The position numbers and the translations under genes are program-made. DNA of 45,821 nucleotides from assembly GCA_037176845.1 (NCBI GenBank), contig JAYKXP010000251.1, positions 1 to 45,821 on the forward strand, in the 5' to 3' direction. Shown here one piece after another: positions 10,171 through 21,242 of this stretch. Within the stretch, counting starts at the first letter, position 1. Every line of letters begins with the position of its first letter. Source of the DNA: Paramarasmius palmivorus (lineage: Eukaryota; Basidiomycota; Agaricomycetes; Agaricales; Marasmiaceae). The notes below the pieces were generated by a model that was not told the origin of the DNA, searched no databases, and saw only the letters and a list, made by a program, of their open reading frames with translations.

Positions 10171-12421
10171 AGATTCAGTTCCTGCATTCTCCAGCTCGCA
10201 CTTCCGGGCCTTGAGTACTTTAGGGCGAGGAGCAGGTCTCGAAGCCAATTCTAATCTCGAAAAGCAGCCGGAGCGTGAAGAGGACAAAATGGGATATGCA
10301 TCTCGCTCATGGGGTTGTAGATCCTGTACGGTACGAGCTGACTGGAGTAGCGATCGACCTGTGGATTGTAAGAACGCATTTCAAGTTCGAAAAGCTGAAC
10401 GAGATACACGTCAATACCCAGCGAAAGTAGCTCATCTGAGAACCTCACCTCAATGCTCCTAGTAACGAGTATTCCGATTGAACGTTCCTCGAGAATCTCG
10501 CATACGACGATGTAAAGCCGACGAGAACATGAACACTACCCTTGGGTGTCAGTATCGAGTATATAACGGAGTGGTGGTTTGTATATTCACCTGTAGTTTG
10601 ATACCATTCCGAAGGTCTTGCGATGCACCGGTATATCCTAGCCCAAATGCTGATATATAGCTCAACCATGATTCTCATCACCGGCCTTCATCTCGGTCAT
10701 TGGGAATATTTATATAACCACCACCATAATTCCGGCTCAAAATCTTCCGAGTAGATATCTAAAGACTATTGAGGTGCGAGTCGGGGAGTGGGTAAGTCAT
10801 TAAGAAGTTTGTTTTCCTGAGGATGGCGCTTCGAACGAATGATTCCCAAAAGCTGCGGTGATGTTTAGATTAGCGAGGGCTACGCAGAGATCGAGGAGCT
10901 CACAATCGTGCATGACAGCGACCTCATACGACCCGTCGTCTTATATCCCATATCCCGTCGAAGCAGGGTCACATATTTTGCAACAAGTCGGGGTTGTCCT
11001 TCACAAGTTGAGCCTGGGCTTCAAGCTATAACCAAGTTCTTTTTTTCCGACCTCACTCTTCATTTTCTCCTTCCTCGAATTCTGTAGGGGACAGGGACAC
11101 TGAGATAAAACGAGGTTGAGAAAGGTTCATGAGCAGAATGACACTAGTCGTACCTGGCACAGACGACGGCCGATTGCCAATATCGTCCAAAAGGTGTGCG
11201 GAGGGTTGTAGAGCAAATCCAGCGTGAAGCGGAAGACTAGGCCGAGAAAAACAAGAGAAAATAGTGAGGCGTTTTCAGGGCTGCGTTGGTGGAATATTCT
11301 TGGAGTCAGAACACCATGCAGTAGGAATCTTGGTCGTGACTTGAGCTCAAATATTTTGGGCGTGTCATTGGTCGTTGGCGGATTAGAGTGGACGAGGAAA
11401 GTGAAGAATGACGGCGAAAGTGTGATGTGGCCTGCTTCGAGGGAGGTAGTGCTAGAAAATGGAAGATGTCGCTGCTCGATGCCAAATTGAGACCAACAAA
11501 CAAAAATGGAAAGGAGATTGGGGTAGTCACAAAGGACCTGGGATGGATACTTAGAATGCTTTTGGTCGTGATCGAAGGGCGTCCCCAAATGTAGCCCCGG
11601 GTTTTCGGCCGAGGCCGAGCGTTTGATCAACGCGTCGCTACAGGTTGCCTTCCACTCTCATGGCATTTCATGAAACTTCTGGCTTCACCATTGAAAGCTC
11701 TCGTCTCACTAATATACAAGTAAATCAGCATTCTGTTTACTTTCGCCTACAAGGGGATTTGCTGCAGCATATGCATGAAAGACAAACATGAACGCCTACA
11801 ATTTGGGACCAAGTGAGTACCTCGACAATATCTGGGTCGGATTCAATCGGGATGTTTTTCTTCACCAGTACCAAAGCATATCAATGGGGAAGGGATACCT
11901 CAGAAAAGCCGTTGCAAAGATAGATGTGGCAAGAAACGATGTCAAGGCATGGAGAGGACTACAAGCTTGCTGCATAATGCACACCGCCAACGTCCGTGGA
12001 GAAAGTAATATCTCGCGAAAAGACTTAGACAATTCCTACCATTAGCAATTATCAAGTAATCGCGATTCGTCTACAATAAAGCGAACGGATACGTTTAGGG
12101 TCTGTGCACTACCAAGGTTAGTGGTTACAATCGTGTCCAGTAACATGCTTTGATATATTTCAACTATCGCCTCCGGCTTCGACAGAGAATCGCGTTAAAT
12201 CAACTGTTACAAGAGCAGATCCGGCCATTACACATCTACTTGTCCACTTTGATGTGATCAGCTCGACATGGATTCTGTTGACCTCTCGACCGTTCCGATC
12301 CTCTAGGAGCTCCGCGAGTAGCATTCACGCCGATGAATACGATATGCTAAGTGGCTATATTGATACGGCATCTAGCTGTTCACGGATATTGCTCCTAGGT
12401 ATTGACTAGTAAAGGCGTTGA
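10171..12421. other. Intergenic: decayed B1 tail, repeat units, one small open frame
   Basis: 10171-10740 is the eroded 3' part of B1 and its flank, without a sustained conserved frame. 10740-11640 holds repeat-family sequence, with the anchor at about 11185-11245. At 11788-12045 an open frame starts MNAYNLGPSEYLDNIW and runs 85 codons, with no domain or paralogue in the window. Between about 12130 and 12410 a 90-codon plus-strand frame without a start (reads ..HLLVHFDVISSTWILLTSRP..) could be an exon or chance. Confidence 0.35.
10740..11640. repeat. Degenerate dispersed repeat unit
   Basis: The unit carries the anchor 'cgtccaaaaggtgtgcggagg.ttgtagagc' at about 11185 and 'gaagactaggc' just after. 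The preceding part (10850-11150) repeats 3'-half sequence of the copy at 4120-4380: both share 'tagatcagcgagggctacg', 'gacctcactcttcattttctc' and 'gagataaaa.gaggttgagaaaggtt'. So 4120-4500 and 10860-11290 are clear direct duplicates. Confidence 0.65.
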
Positions 12422-12789
12422 ATGGCTGAAGAGTCACGACCTGCATGGCTGTCCCAGACGCGAACGAATCTTCGCATTCCTAGTGCAATGTAGGTTTCCC
12501 TCGAGCTCAAAAATCAAAGATCGTGCCTCCTGACTATCTCCTTCATGTGTTAGTCCTGTCGATTCTATCGAGATCCCTTTCAAAACCTTGCACGCACCCT
12601 CTTCTATATCAGCTTATCGCGCAATTCTGAACGAATGCGGTGAGATGTACGTAAATGCTGAACCAAGTTCGCATGGGCTTTGTATTCTCTAGGTTTTCGG
12701 AGCAAGCAGGCTTACAGGTGCATAACCTAAACGAAACAATTGGTCGTTCGGGTCACTTTGTCTCCTCTCGAGACTCGAAATTGAGTTGA
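12422..12789 (+). CDS. Small three-exon gene, predicted 85-aa hypothetical protein
   Basis: I do not recognise the product. Joining exons 12422-12489, 12554-12646 and 12693-12789 gives one uninterrupted 85-codon frame starting MAEESRPAWLSQ and ending RDSKLS before TGA. The introns are 64 and 46 nt, with GTAGGT/TAG and GTACGT/TAG borders, typical of this genome. Phases match at both junctions without forcing. The product is hydrophilic, with no signal peptide or membrane segment. It lies alone between repeat debris and the 13159 gene. The case rests on splice consistency only; a chance arrangement is possible. Confidence 0.4.
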
Positions 12790-13067
12790 AACAGTTCAAC
12801 ATGGTGCTCTTGACGTACGTGTCTTTACAGCTTCACAGCTAATGCGCTTCTCCCGAAGAATGTAACGCGAGAGCTGTCGAGAGCGATCATATCATTTATG
12901 CCCTAAGCAGATATGGATAGACGATGGCCTCCCAATTGTGGTTAAAACTTCGAATTCTCGCGCTAAACATCCGATTGTTATTGTTGCTGTATGATGTGCA
13001 CTGCACACTGACAGATCGTTCTCATGAGAGTGAGATACGAGAAAGATGTAAATAGACCTCCCCCGGA

Positions 13068-13075
13068 TTTATAAG
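13068..13075 (+). promoter_or_regulatory. TATA-like box upstream of the 13159 gene
   Basis: TTTATAAG lies 84 nt upstream of the ATG at 13159. It is followed by a pyrimidine-containing leader (ctctttacccatcattcaac) of the kind seen at fungal transcription starts. Confidence 0.4.
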
Positions 13076-13158
13076 GACACCGCAAGTGTCTTGAGATCCT
13101 TAGTTCAACTTGAACCTGCTCTTTACCCATCATTCAACATATTCAATATTCTCCGTCC

Positions 13159-13413
13159 ATGAAGGAATCTAAAGGTGAGTAATCTTTGTCCCACCATAGA
13201 ATCCTTGAAATCATACTGACGATTGTGTGTCTAGATTTGGGACTCTCACTGTATAGTGGTACAATTATGTGGTCAGAGCATTGTTTTAAATTTCTTATCA
13301 ACTTAGGGTCTGCTATAATACTGAGCCAAGGCCGGGCCCACCGACACACCTTCCAGGTGGTCCAAAACCAAGTCGACAATTCTAGTTCAGCCATCATGGC
13401 CAGCAAGGGCTGA
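13159..13413 (+). CDS. Small two-exon gene, predicted 64-aa hypothetical protein
   Basis: Exon 1 is 16 nt (13159-13174). The intron 13175-13234 is 60 nt, with a GTGAGT donor, a TACTGAC branch site about 20 nt from a CTAG acceptor, and phase-consistent joining to exon 2 (13235-13413). The product starts MKESKDLGLS, has a short hydrophobic stretch (FKFLINLGSAIIL) and ends SAIMASKG. The promoter-like TATA, leader and textbook intron make it better than a random frame. A fungal mating pheromone was considered because of size and gene structure, but there is no C-terminal CaaX motif. Function is unknown. Confidence 0.4.
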
Positions 13414-13875
13414 AATTACGTGGAAACAGCAGAGTAGGATACCACAAAATCGGGAAAACGATAGGCACATAATATATACTAAAACGAATTCATTTCGGCC
13501 TTGAAGCTTGAAGTTTGAGGTGAATGAACCGAAATAATTATAAGTACCGTGACGGGCATGAGCAGAAAAAATGAGCCGGTATGATAAACTAGCGCCCAGC
13601 GTTCCGAGGGCGCTAAGCACAATGCATGTGATTACGGCAAACCCTACATACATACAAGGACCACGTGCCGGTTAACCTTCCTTCCAAACTTAAGTAGCTG
13701 CCCAGTGCCCTGCAATTCGGATGGCCTGTAGGCTGTGACCACCATCTCCGGATTCCGATGTTCGAACTTCGGATGGGGCGCTGGCGGTCTGTGACGGCTT
13801 GGTGTTGGCGCCTTGCAGGTCAATCTATCATTGTCTATTGTCCTCTAAATTCGGAAGCCGCCCATTTTCCCAATG
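13414..13875. other. Intergenic, upstream region of W3
   Basis: A minus-strand open frame (13387-13653) has a hydrophobic composition but no splice or homology support. The rest is presumed upstream regulatory sequence of W3. I see no repeat of the dispersed family here. Confidence 0.35.
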
Positions 13876-13884
13876 TATATATTA
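13876..13884 (+). promoter_or_regulatory. TATA-like box of W3
   Basis: TATATATTA lies about 65-70 nt before the W3 start codons at 13947/13956, within a CT-rich leader. Confidence 0.45.
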
Positions 13885-13946
13885 TGACACCCTCCCAACG
13901 GCACCCCCTGGCACCATCCCCTTGATTGAAGTCGAGTTATTCACTG

Positions 13947-16608
13947 ATGACAGCCATGCAAGCTTTCTTCAAGGTTTTACGACTATTCTCCCGGAGCAAT
14001 GCCATCTCGTCTCTTCTCCGCGTTCTCTGGTCGTATGTGACGCGATATGCAACAGCAATTTGGACTAAATCTACCACAAAACCCCGGGAGAACCATTTAG
14101 CAGCTACGCCCAGTGTCATGCTGCCGGGCACTGCAACCACTTCCGCGAGCGAGGCACCGTCGCATTTGCATTCTTCCTCTCTCAATGGCATTGGCAATCG
14201 GCTTGGCGCATCGACATCTTCACCAGACTTTGAAACCGAGTCATGTAGACCCGTGCTCACCTCTCGAAACCTCTCACACTCGCACACTTACTCCCTCGCT
14301 GCAACATCCGGCAACACGAATGGATCGCATACCACTCTAGCCGAAGATACAGTAGACTTACTTGGTCAAGGACTTTCTACAGCATCCAAAGCCTTCCGCA
14401 CGATTGTTCCTGAAGGTTTCGGCAGATATGCCCGAGAGGATATCGTGTATGTGGTATATCAACCACATTATTGCTTGATCAAGGTTTAGCTGACGATCTA
14501 CTAGACTGATGCAACGGACATCATACGAAATTCCACTTATGACGATGCGTTTTGACAAGTGGGCACTTCTTACCCCCGTACCTTTGCTGCACCGTGACTG
14601 AGATCTATTTCCCCAGCGAAAGGCTTCCTCCAGGTTGGAAAGAGTTCCTACATCCGGAAGGCGCTAGGTATTTCATGTACGAGCCCAAGGTTCACTCTTC
14701 TTCTCACACAGCAGTGCGTTCAAGCTTACATTATATTTCAGAGACTGTACACTGACGCCAACATCTACGATGACTCAATCCTTTCGCACATGAACAGTTT
14801 GATCGGCCAGTATGATCAATACATTCATCGTCACAACATCCATCTCTCGTCGCATGTCAATGTCGTCTTTGACCTTTCCATTGATTCGGAAGAGGAGGTT
14901 CGATGTAAATATTACCTGGTAGATCACTCTACGAGGATGATATTCTGGCTCGATACATTTGAGCTCAACGAATCGACGCTGTATGCTTGGTCAGAGGTCA
15001 AGGGCGTCACCGAAGTGGCACATATCCGTAAGTCCCGACATCATTATCTGTTTTCCTCATGTTCAGTTCCACCCATTTGCAGGGCATGTAATCGAGGCTC
15101 AGTATTGGTGAATTTTCTACTAAAATGATCTACGAATGTCTAAGCAAACGCATCCCAACAGGTATCATTGTGATTTGTTCCCCAATTCATTTTCCCTAAG
15201 TTTGTCCCATGTCGACGAGCTTCGAGATATCCTAGTTCATAGTATGGGAGGTGAGCGTGTGGTTTTGACCTTCATCTCAAAGCTCAAGCGTTGCCAAAGA
15301 TGTCCTTACATCTCTCAGTAGCACGGTCTACTACACAATCGATGAACTACGGCATATGTTAGTGGTGGTTAATAACATTCGAAGTAAGCAGCTCTTCGGG
15401 AATGTGTTGAAAAGCCTCATACTCACGCCAGTATAGAAAATGTGGAAAGCACCAGATGCGTCTCGCCATTTAGTGAGTAATCACATCCTCCGATTCGTTG
15501 CTGCGTGCTCATCGGATCCTTTCACTGTATAGGCAGGCTAATGAGCTCTTTCGGTATGCTAATGCGCACGTTTCTCCTACAACCTTCAACGCTCACCTTT
15601 CGCCAAATGCACAGCAGGACAGCGGTTTTGTCATTTCCACGGCCAACCAGCAGCGCGCCTCGACAGACATCGCTCAGTACACTACCCCGCGTCCTACAAT
15701 GCACCTCGTACTTTTATGCACATCTTATCACCCTTGATGTTAAATTCTCCCAACACTCATTACCAAACACTGGGAAAACTTTGGGTGGACGGAATCTTAC
15801 ACGCCTCTTCGTGGAACGAGTTTATCAGCAACATGTCCATTGAATGGCAACAGTCTATTCTGCTTGTGCGTATTTCTCTCCCAGAGTCATGATTATGCCG
15901 CAAATTTGAGGTTCCACATCTAGGGTACCGTGCTTCTCAACGCGAATGTCGCGTTCTTGGCGATTCAATCTGTAGACGAGGGTACAGCAAATCCTGATAG
16001 ATCTCCTGCTCAGATCGCTAGCTATCTTTCCATTGTGGCTAGTATTGGGAGCGTTATTATCGGTCTGATAATGACTAGACGGAATAAAGGCGACCTAAAA
16101 CAAGCCTCGGTATGTGCTTTCTTCGTAGAATGCATAAGAGCGCGTGCTAAAATGTACGTGAAGGCCCTTTTGCTGCACTCGTTCCCAAAGAACAGGCAGG
16201 GATTAGAGGCTCTGGCGATACTCTACTCGTTACCCAACGCTCTTCTTATGTGGGGGTAAGTGGCGCCCAGCTTATCTCTGTCAGGTTCGATCTTGAATTG
16301 TCTCTGGCAGGGTGATTCTATTCCTCGTCGCCTTTTCAATCGCGTGTCTGCTCGACTCTTCCATCACGGTCCGAGTATTGGTTTGTGGTGCATGGCTCGT
16401 CATCACCCTCGCACTCGTTTATTGTATATTCATACTGGCTATATTGGATGGACATCCCAACCCGTGGAGCAAGCTCATCGATACGGCTCGCGCTGCTGTA
16501 AAGTTCTGTAAGCAAACTTTGGTCGCATTGGGAACAAGAAATGCGGAACGGGCTCATCGACTATCGAGGCTGTCGGCACGGGATAGAAGGGCGAATACTC
16601 CTGTATAG
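13947..16608 (+). CDS. WW-like/multi-TM agaricomycete protein, copy W3 (best preserved)
   Basis: In-frame ATGs at 13947 and 13956 open MTAMQAFFKVLRLF. Exon 1 continues through LLRVLWSYVT and a Ser/Thr-rich linker to GFGRYAREDIV. At least twelve exons follow, giving a WW-like start (LPPGWKEFLHPEGARYF, second Trp absent), DANIYD.SILSHM, LVDHSTRMIFWLDTFEL, DELRDILVHSMGG, TSLSSTVYYTIDELR, HGQPAARLD, WNEFISNMS, SPAQIASYLSIVASIGSVIIGL (first membrane segment), LYSLPNALLMWG joined to VILFLVAFSIACLL, and VLVCGAWLVITLALVYCIF. The tail is short and basic, ending NTPV then TAG. Introns are GT-AG, 45-70 nt. No break was found. The family is uncharacterised. By analogy, the cytosolic WW-like part precedes a C-terminal membrane anchor. 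Confidence 0.8.
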
Positions 16609-18004
16609 AATCGGATGGACAAAGTGTTCGAAGAATTGTGAATTGGGATTGTATACTATTCACTGAAACCGTAGGAACGAATGTGAAAGTATGAATGTAC
16701 ATTTCAACGCAATTCGCGAAATTGGCTATTGAGCTTTGGCATGAACGGCAAAGTAGATATGTCTTTGGAGGCTAACCGCACTTCGGGAGGTTCGTGCATA
16801 ACCTCCTTCGAAGGATTAGGGGGTGCTTGCCGACGATATTGACAGGGTAAGATGGCAACGCCGGGGCATGAGGTAGAAGACGCAACACCAAAGTAGCATC
16901 GAGTGTTTGACACGTTGACCGTGAGGAATGAGTTGCAGAGTGGTTGCTTTGCGGGTTCTTGTGTGCGTTCCTCGCACTTCTCGGAAACCGACAAAGGTTC
17001 AATGAAAAGCACTTGAACACAGCGACATCGACGTCGTATACATCCCATCGTGGGCGAGCATGAGGTTTCGTCTTGAGGATGCGCGGCGTTCACCCATTCA
17101 AACTCCAAACTGCTGCTCGTCTCGATGCCGATTCCTAACCAAGCCTACAGGACTCGCTCCGATTGTTTCAACACCGTACATGTAGTATGTACTGCCCGAT
17201 TGCCCAACGTCGAGAATCGTAGAGCTCATTGACACCTAATACTAGGGGTAGGCTTGGGTAGAAAGAGGGATTTTTGAAGAGGAAGGGTTGCTTTCGGGTG
17301 GGCGAGGATTGGACGAAGAAAAATATCGTCTTGAGGATGCATGACCTAACTGTTGTTCATCTCGACGCCGATTTCTGACTACGACACCGCTCCCTCAACA
17401 CTAGCAGTATTCTGCCTAAACGACACATAGTAACCCCAAAGACGTGTAGAAAATTGTAGGGCGAACCCAACTTCAAGGTTGCTACTTCATTCTGTTTAGC
17501 AGGCAATGAGAACGACATTTGAAGAGTTCCTTTCGGTTTGGGCCTAAGGCGCGTCAAAAAGAGATACAGAAACGGGTAGCTGGAATACTCGCCTTCAGGG
17601 ACCAAACCAACCAGAGTCTATCCCCTCGACCCAACTCGCCAAAGCCCATAAACTTGGTTGTCAACACCGTCTCTGAACGATTCCTCGCATCCATTATGGC
17701 AAGGTACCGGCATGCGATTGTCAAGCTTGAGGCTTGCTGTGATTGATGAAGCTCGTGGATTACAGTGAGAGGAGGAAGGACATTGGTAGGGAGTGAAAAT
17801 GGAGTTTTGTGGTGCCAAGAAAAGAGGAGGATGCATTGTAGCCCCGGGATCCCCTCGGAGTTTCAGAGCGACGCTGAGCGCTGGAGCATCGAAGGAAGAA
17901 ACATGAATTGGACATGCCTCGAATTGAGCGTCAATTTGAACAAGGAGTCGAAGACCGAATGATGTCCACAGCAGTTGCTCAACGAAGTGCTACTCAACTA
18001 GATC
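16609..18004. repeat. Degenerate dispersed repeat units between W3 and A2
   Basis: No gene is supported. The unit at 17025-17110 reads 'catcccatcgtgggcgagcatga..tttcgtcttgaggatgc', recurring near 30020 and 23730. The anchor is partly present at 17440-17480 ('attgtagggcgaacccaacttcaagg'). 'caaaaagagatacagaaacgggtagctgg' lies at about 17555. 'cgtggattacagtgag..ggaagg' lies at about 17755 and 'ccaagaaaagaggaggatgca' at about 17815, as near 33110 and 33880. Confidence 0.6.
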
Positions 18005-18130
18005 CGAATAATTGGCGAGTATGTAGTGATACAACTAATGATACATGGTATGATATGCGATGGTATGCTATGTGCTAATGATACAATGCGTATATATGTC
18101 CAACAAATCCAATGTGTATAATGATAAAAG
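18005..18130 (-). promoter_or_regulatory. Conserved 3' flank of gene A, copy 2
   Basis: It contains 'ctaatgatacatggt' and a second 'ctaatgatacaatg', then 'tgtccaacaaatccaatg'. It aligns with the flanks of A1 and A3. Likely 3' UTR/polyadenylation region. Confidence 0.45.
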
Positions 18131-19316
18131 TCATATACTCATGACCGATATGTCGTCTTTAGCCTCTCTTTTGGGCTTTGGTCGTAAGTAGGGAGCATAT
18201 CGAACCGATGCACGACCCGTACGCATCACCTCCTCATATGGCCGACTCTTCTCTTTCGCGTACGATCGCACTCGTTTATCCTCGTCATTGACCACTTCGT
18301 CCGCAAATGGAAGTTTGTGGTCAATGATATTCCTCATCCAGCCTACCCAGCGATCGGTCTCTGGCTTGGGCTTTATACGTGGCCACAGCCTAAGCACGGT
18401 CTCCGTGTCCAGAGTGCTATCTGTTGTCGAGGATGAGGTATCGGATACGAGGTCTGGAACAGGGAGGTCGGCCTTGGGGACAAGGATGTCTTTTACGGGG
18501 TCATCCGTCCGGTCGAGAGGATGTGCCATTCTCTGCCAATTAGGCTTGCGAGCAAACGTCGGAGGTGCCGTGCCCCAGTGTGTAAACATGACCGACATCT
18601 TGCTTTCAACAAGACCTTTCCAGGGCCGTCCTTTCAACGCGACTTGGTTGTATAGTATCCGAGCTGAATAGTTGATAACCAGAATGACGGAAGCCGACAG
18701 GCGGACCTGAGGCATCTTTTTGAATGGTGATCGGTAGGTTTTGCGTGTGCCATCAGGCATGATGATAGAAAGAGGGGATTTGAGTGCAATTGTCCGAAGA
18801 CTATATTCGTATTCCAGTTGTGAGAGAACCTGCTGACAATGTCAATAAAAAACAGTAAGTTCAAGGTAGATCCGCACCTCGGTGTAACGAATCCTTTCAT
18901 ACAATTTGCATTTTTCGTTGTGTTCCCATACTTCCAAAAGCTTGTCCACGACATCCTCCCTCGGTATGAAAGCCAATTTCTGTTCTTGCAGTAACTTCTT
19001 GATAGAGGAGCGGACTATGTCTTTATATGAATCTCTGGAAGATGGGAGGTAGACGAAGAGCTCACCGTATATTATGTTGGGAGCCATATTTAGCTTCAGT
19101 TCTCCATAGTTTAAACCCATAAAAAATTCAACCGCATAAAGCTGGGAAATACCTGAGTGAATGACAGAATGACAAAGTATGGCGAAGCCTTACCGGTAGT
19201 TTCGCGTCTTTTTCGGTACCAAGAGGACTCAAATGCATCACCTCTATAGGATCTTCTAATCCTTCGTCGCATGCTGTGAGTTGACTGAGAAGGGGAAGAT
19301 GGTGTAACACAGACAT
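18131..19316 (-). CDS. Unrecognised protein A2, divergent partner of an HNH-type gene
   Basis: Three exons: 19316-19194 (41 codons), 19141-18878 (88 codons) and 18832-18131 (233 codons and stop), about 362 aa. All joins are phase 0 with GT-AG borders. The sequence is close to A1 throughout, especially the last exon (PPTFARKPNW, HPLDRTDDP, DTSSSTTDS, WVGWMRNIIDHKLPFADEVVNDEDKR, basic end). The intron before exon 3 ends CAGCAG, a tandem acceptor, so the first exon 3 residue may be present or skipped. No known domain, signal peptide or membrane helix is visible. 276 bp separate it from divergent B2. Confidence 0.75.
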
Positions 19317-19592
19317 GACGGTTGAGAGGAAAGAGCGGTCCGGATGTCACAAGGCACCGTCACAGTAATTCAACTCTCACGTGAGTCCGGCACAATGAAT
19401 CACACAATGTGACTTGACGCGCTTTCTCACTCACCACGTTCTGCAAAATCCATTGTCTCCTCGATTCAGCTGTGGCAGGATGATGGTGGCCTGCATTGCA
19501 CCGTTAAAGCCAGGGATTTCTTGCAGTCAGTTTCCTTGTGTTTCTCCCCCTAGGGACGTTGCTGATTTCCTTTCGTTTTCTCATCCATCGTC
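19317..19592. promoter_or_regulatory. Shared bidirectional promoter A2/B2
   Basis: TCACGTGA lies at 19377-19384 and GTGACTTGACGCGCTT at 19409-19424, the same order as in A1/B1. 'gtcac..attcaac' lies just upstream of the E-box in both. A pyrimidine-rich stretch precedes the B2 ATG. Confidence 0.55.
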
Positions 19593-19979
19593 ATGCAGCG
19601 GGGCCTTCGCAAACGCAAGGAACCGGCCCCTTCAACGAACTCGTCAGAACGTGACCCACAATCAACACCACTTCCATCATCGGATCTTGGATCGACTGTG
19701 GACGGGACATACAACGACAAGACCCAGCGCCGTGGTCCACTACCCAAATCCCCCAGAAAAAATCGCAGCCCTAACAAGAAGGTTTCTCTCACCAAGCTGG
19801 AGAAGGATAGGGTCGTCGAGGCATCTTTGCGCGGAAAACGCTGCGGAGTAACGGGGGAAAGTTTCAAAGGGAACGCGGACAACGAGTTCTGTCACGTTGC
19901 GGAGAAAAGTACACCTATTGAACTCGTAAGTGAGCGCCTGTCAAGCGAAAGCACACTCTGATCAATTTACAGATTCACC

Positions 19980-19988
19980 ACCTGGAAC
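19980..19988 (+). repeat. Target-site duplication, left copy
   Basis: ACCTGGAAC is identical to 21366-21374 on the other side of the element. One copy is original B2 coding sequence (H-L-E). Confidence 0.85.
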
Positions 19989-20100
19989 TAGGCTCGGGTC
20001 CAGCCGTTCTCCAAAAGGGGAATGAGGTAAAGGCAGAAGAGGTTCGGAGAACGGCTGGTACCAAGGTCACCAAAATAACCGTGTCACGGAAATGTGACAC
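19989..20100 (+). repeat. Left terminal inverted repeat with internal hairpin
   Basis: It pairs with 21243-21365. It contains a perfect 13-bp palindrome pair: CCAGCCGTTCTCC at 20000-20012 and its complement at 20046-20058, so the arm itself can fold. Confidence 0.75.
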
Positions 20101-21242
20101 GGGACTTAGTGAAATTTCGTGTATCCTGCTACTGTTCTGCTAGCTACTTCGATGGAAATCTTTATTTCCCGCTCTCCGCTCCTTCCCCTCACCTGAAATG
20201 TCACGGAATCCATTCGTCGCCACCCTCAGAGTCCGTATCCCCAAAATCACCGCCAGATTCGTCGTCGTCTATGCCAGAAAAGAGTTCGACATCACTCTCC
20301 AAAGTAATGAGTAGCAAAGGTTGGATCATCTGCCCCCCAGTCCCCAAATCATGATGCTTTCGATACAGAGTTCCTTCCTTCCCTAGTCGTCGCTCTCACG
20401 CCCGCTTCGTTCTCATCATCAGTCCGTTCATCCGAGTCAACAACAATTGGTATATAAGCCTTGTGGTCCATTTGCCGCAACATTGTTCAAGTTGGAGCTT
20501 TGTTGGATCCAGAGCTTGGTGCTAGAATGAAATGGAGAGTTGAAGAGTAAGCTGGGTGTGGATCATGGGGGCTGGGCGGTGGTGGAGAGACCGACGTATT
20601 CAGCTGTTAGGTGACCCCGAGATGACGGATGAATCGATGATGGCCTAGTAGGATTCAACGCAGCTTCAACCTTGGTGAGCTTGATCCCAGTACGCGTAGA
20701 GCACAGATCGCTCGTTCACAGTATCCCAGTGGACGCGCCGTTGAATAGTCAAGTACAACAACACAGTCGCTATCAGCATCATCATCAAAAGTACATCCTA
20801 CAGCCTTCGACTTCGTACCCAAACCATATCCGGAATCATTCAATACTCGCAGTCACAAGATCTAGGTGTTATTTCTCATCCCTCTTCATGATAATCTCGC
20901 ACATCCCGCTCAATACATGAACTAATAGCTACATTAGCATCGACTATCACATTCACAATAGCTACGGTCACTTCTATACACACTCTATTGACTCCCAGCA
21001 TCCAGAGTCCTCATATTGGCAGCCCACTCATGACTCAACTGATGCTACGACATATATGTCATTAAACGTCATTTCTTATTCCTATATCCTTCATTGAAGT
21101 CTAGTGCATAGTACACAGTCAATTTATAATGATCATAATTCATTTCGTCGAATTTTGAGACCTTTTGAGGAAGGGACACAGTCACAGTCCAAGCCCGTCT
21201 GGTAGCGGAATGCTAATCCAACGCGAAAACGACTAAGTCCTT
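20101..21242. other. Transposon interior with decayed coding-like fragments
   Basis: On the minus strand, about 20400-20200 reads as short frames rich in Asp/Glu (for example VDSDERTDDENEAG, then after a frame change DDDESGGDFGDTDSEGGDEW), like an acidic C-terminus. On the plus strand, about 20740-21100 reads in shifting frames as His/Gln/Ser/Tyr-rich peptide (QYSQSQDLG, HSIDSQHPESSYW). Both look like eroded coding sequence, possibly captured host fragments. Neither is functional. Confidence 0.4.

Noticed and set aside
10560..10735. Imperfect inverted repeat 'gtggtggtttgtatatt' / 'aatatttatataaccaccacc'
   Set aside because: Short and interrupted, with no target duplication or related copy; likely chance in AT-rich sequence.
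13159..13413. Mating pheromone precursor
   Set aside because: Size and structure fit loosely, but the product ends MASKG with no CaaX prenylation motif.
20094..20354. 86-codon plus frame inside the transposon as a gene
   Set aside because: It begins within the inverted repeat with a non-ATG start and runs antisense to an acidic decayed frame; no domain.
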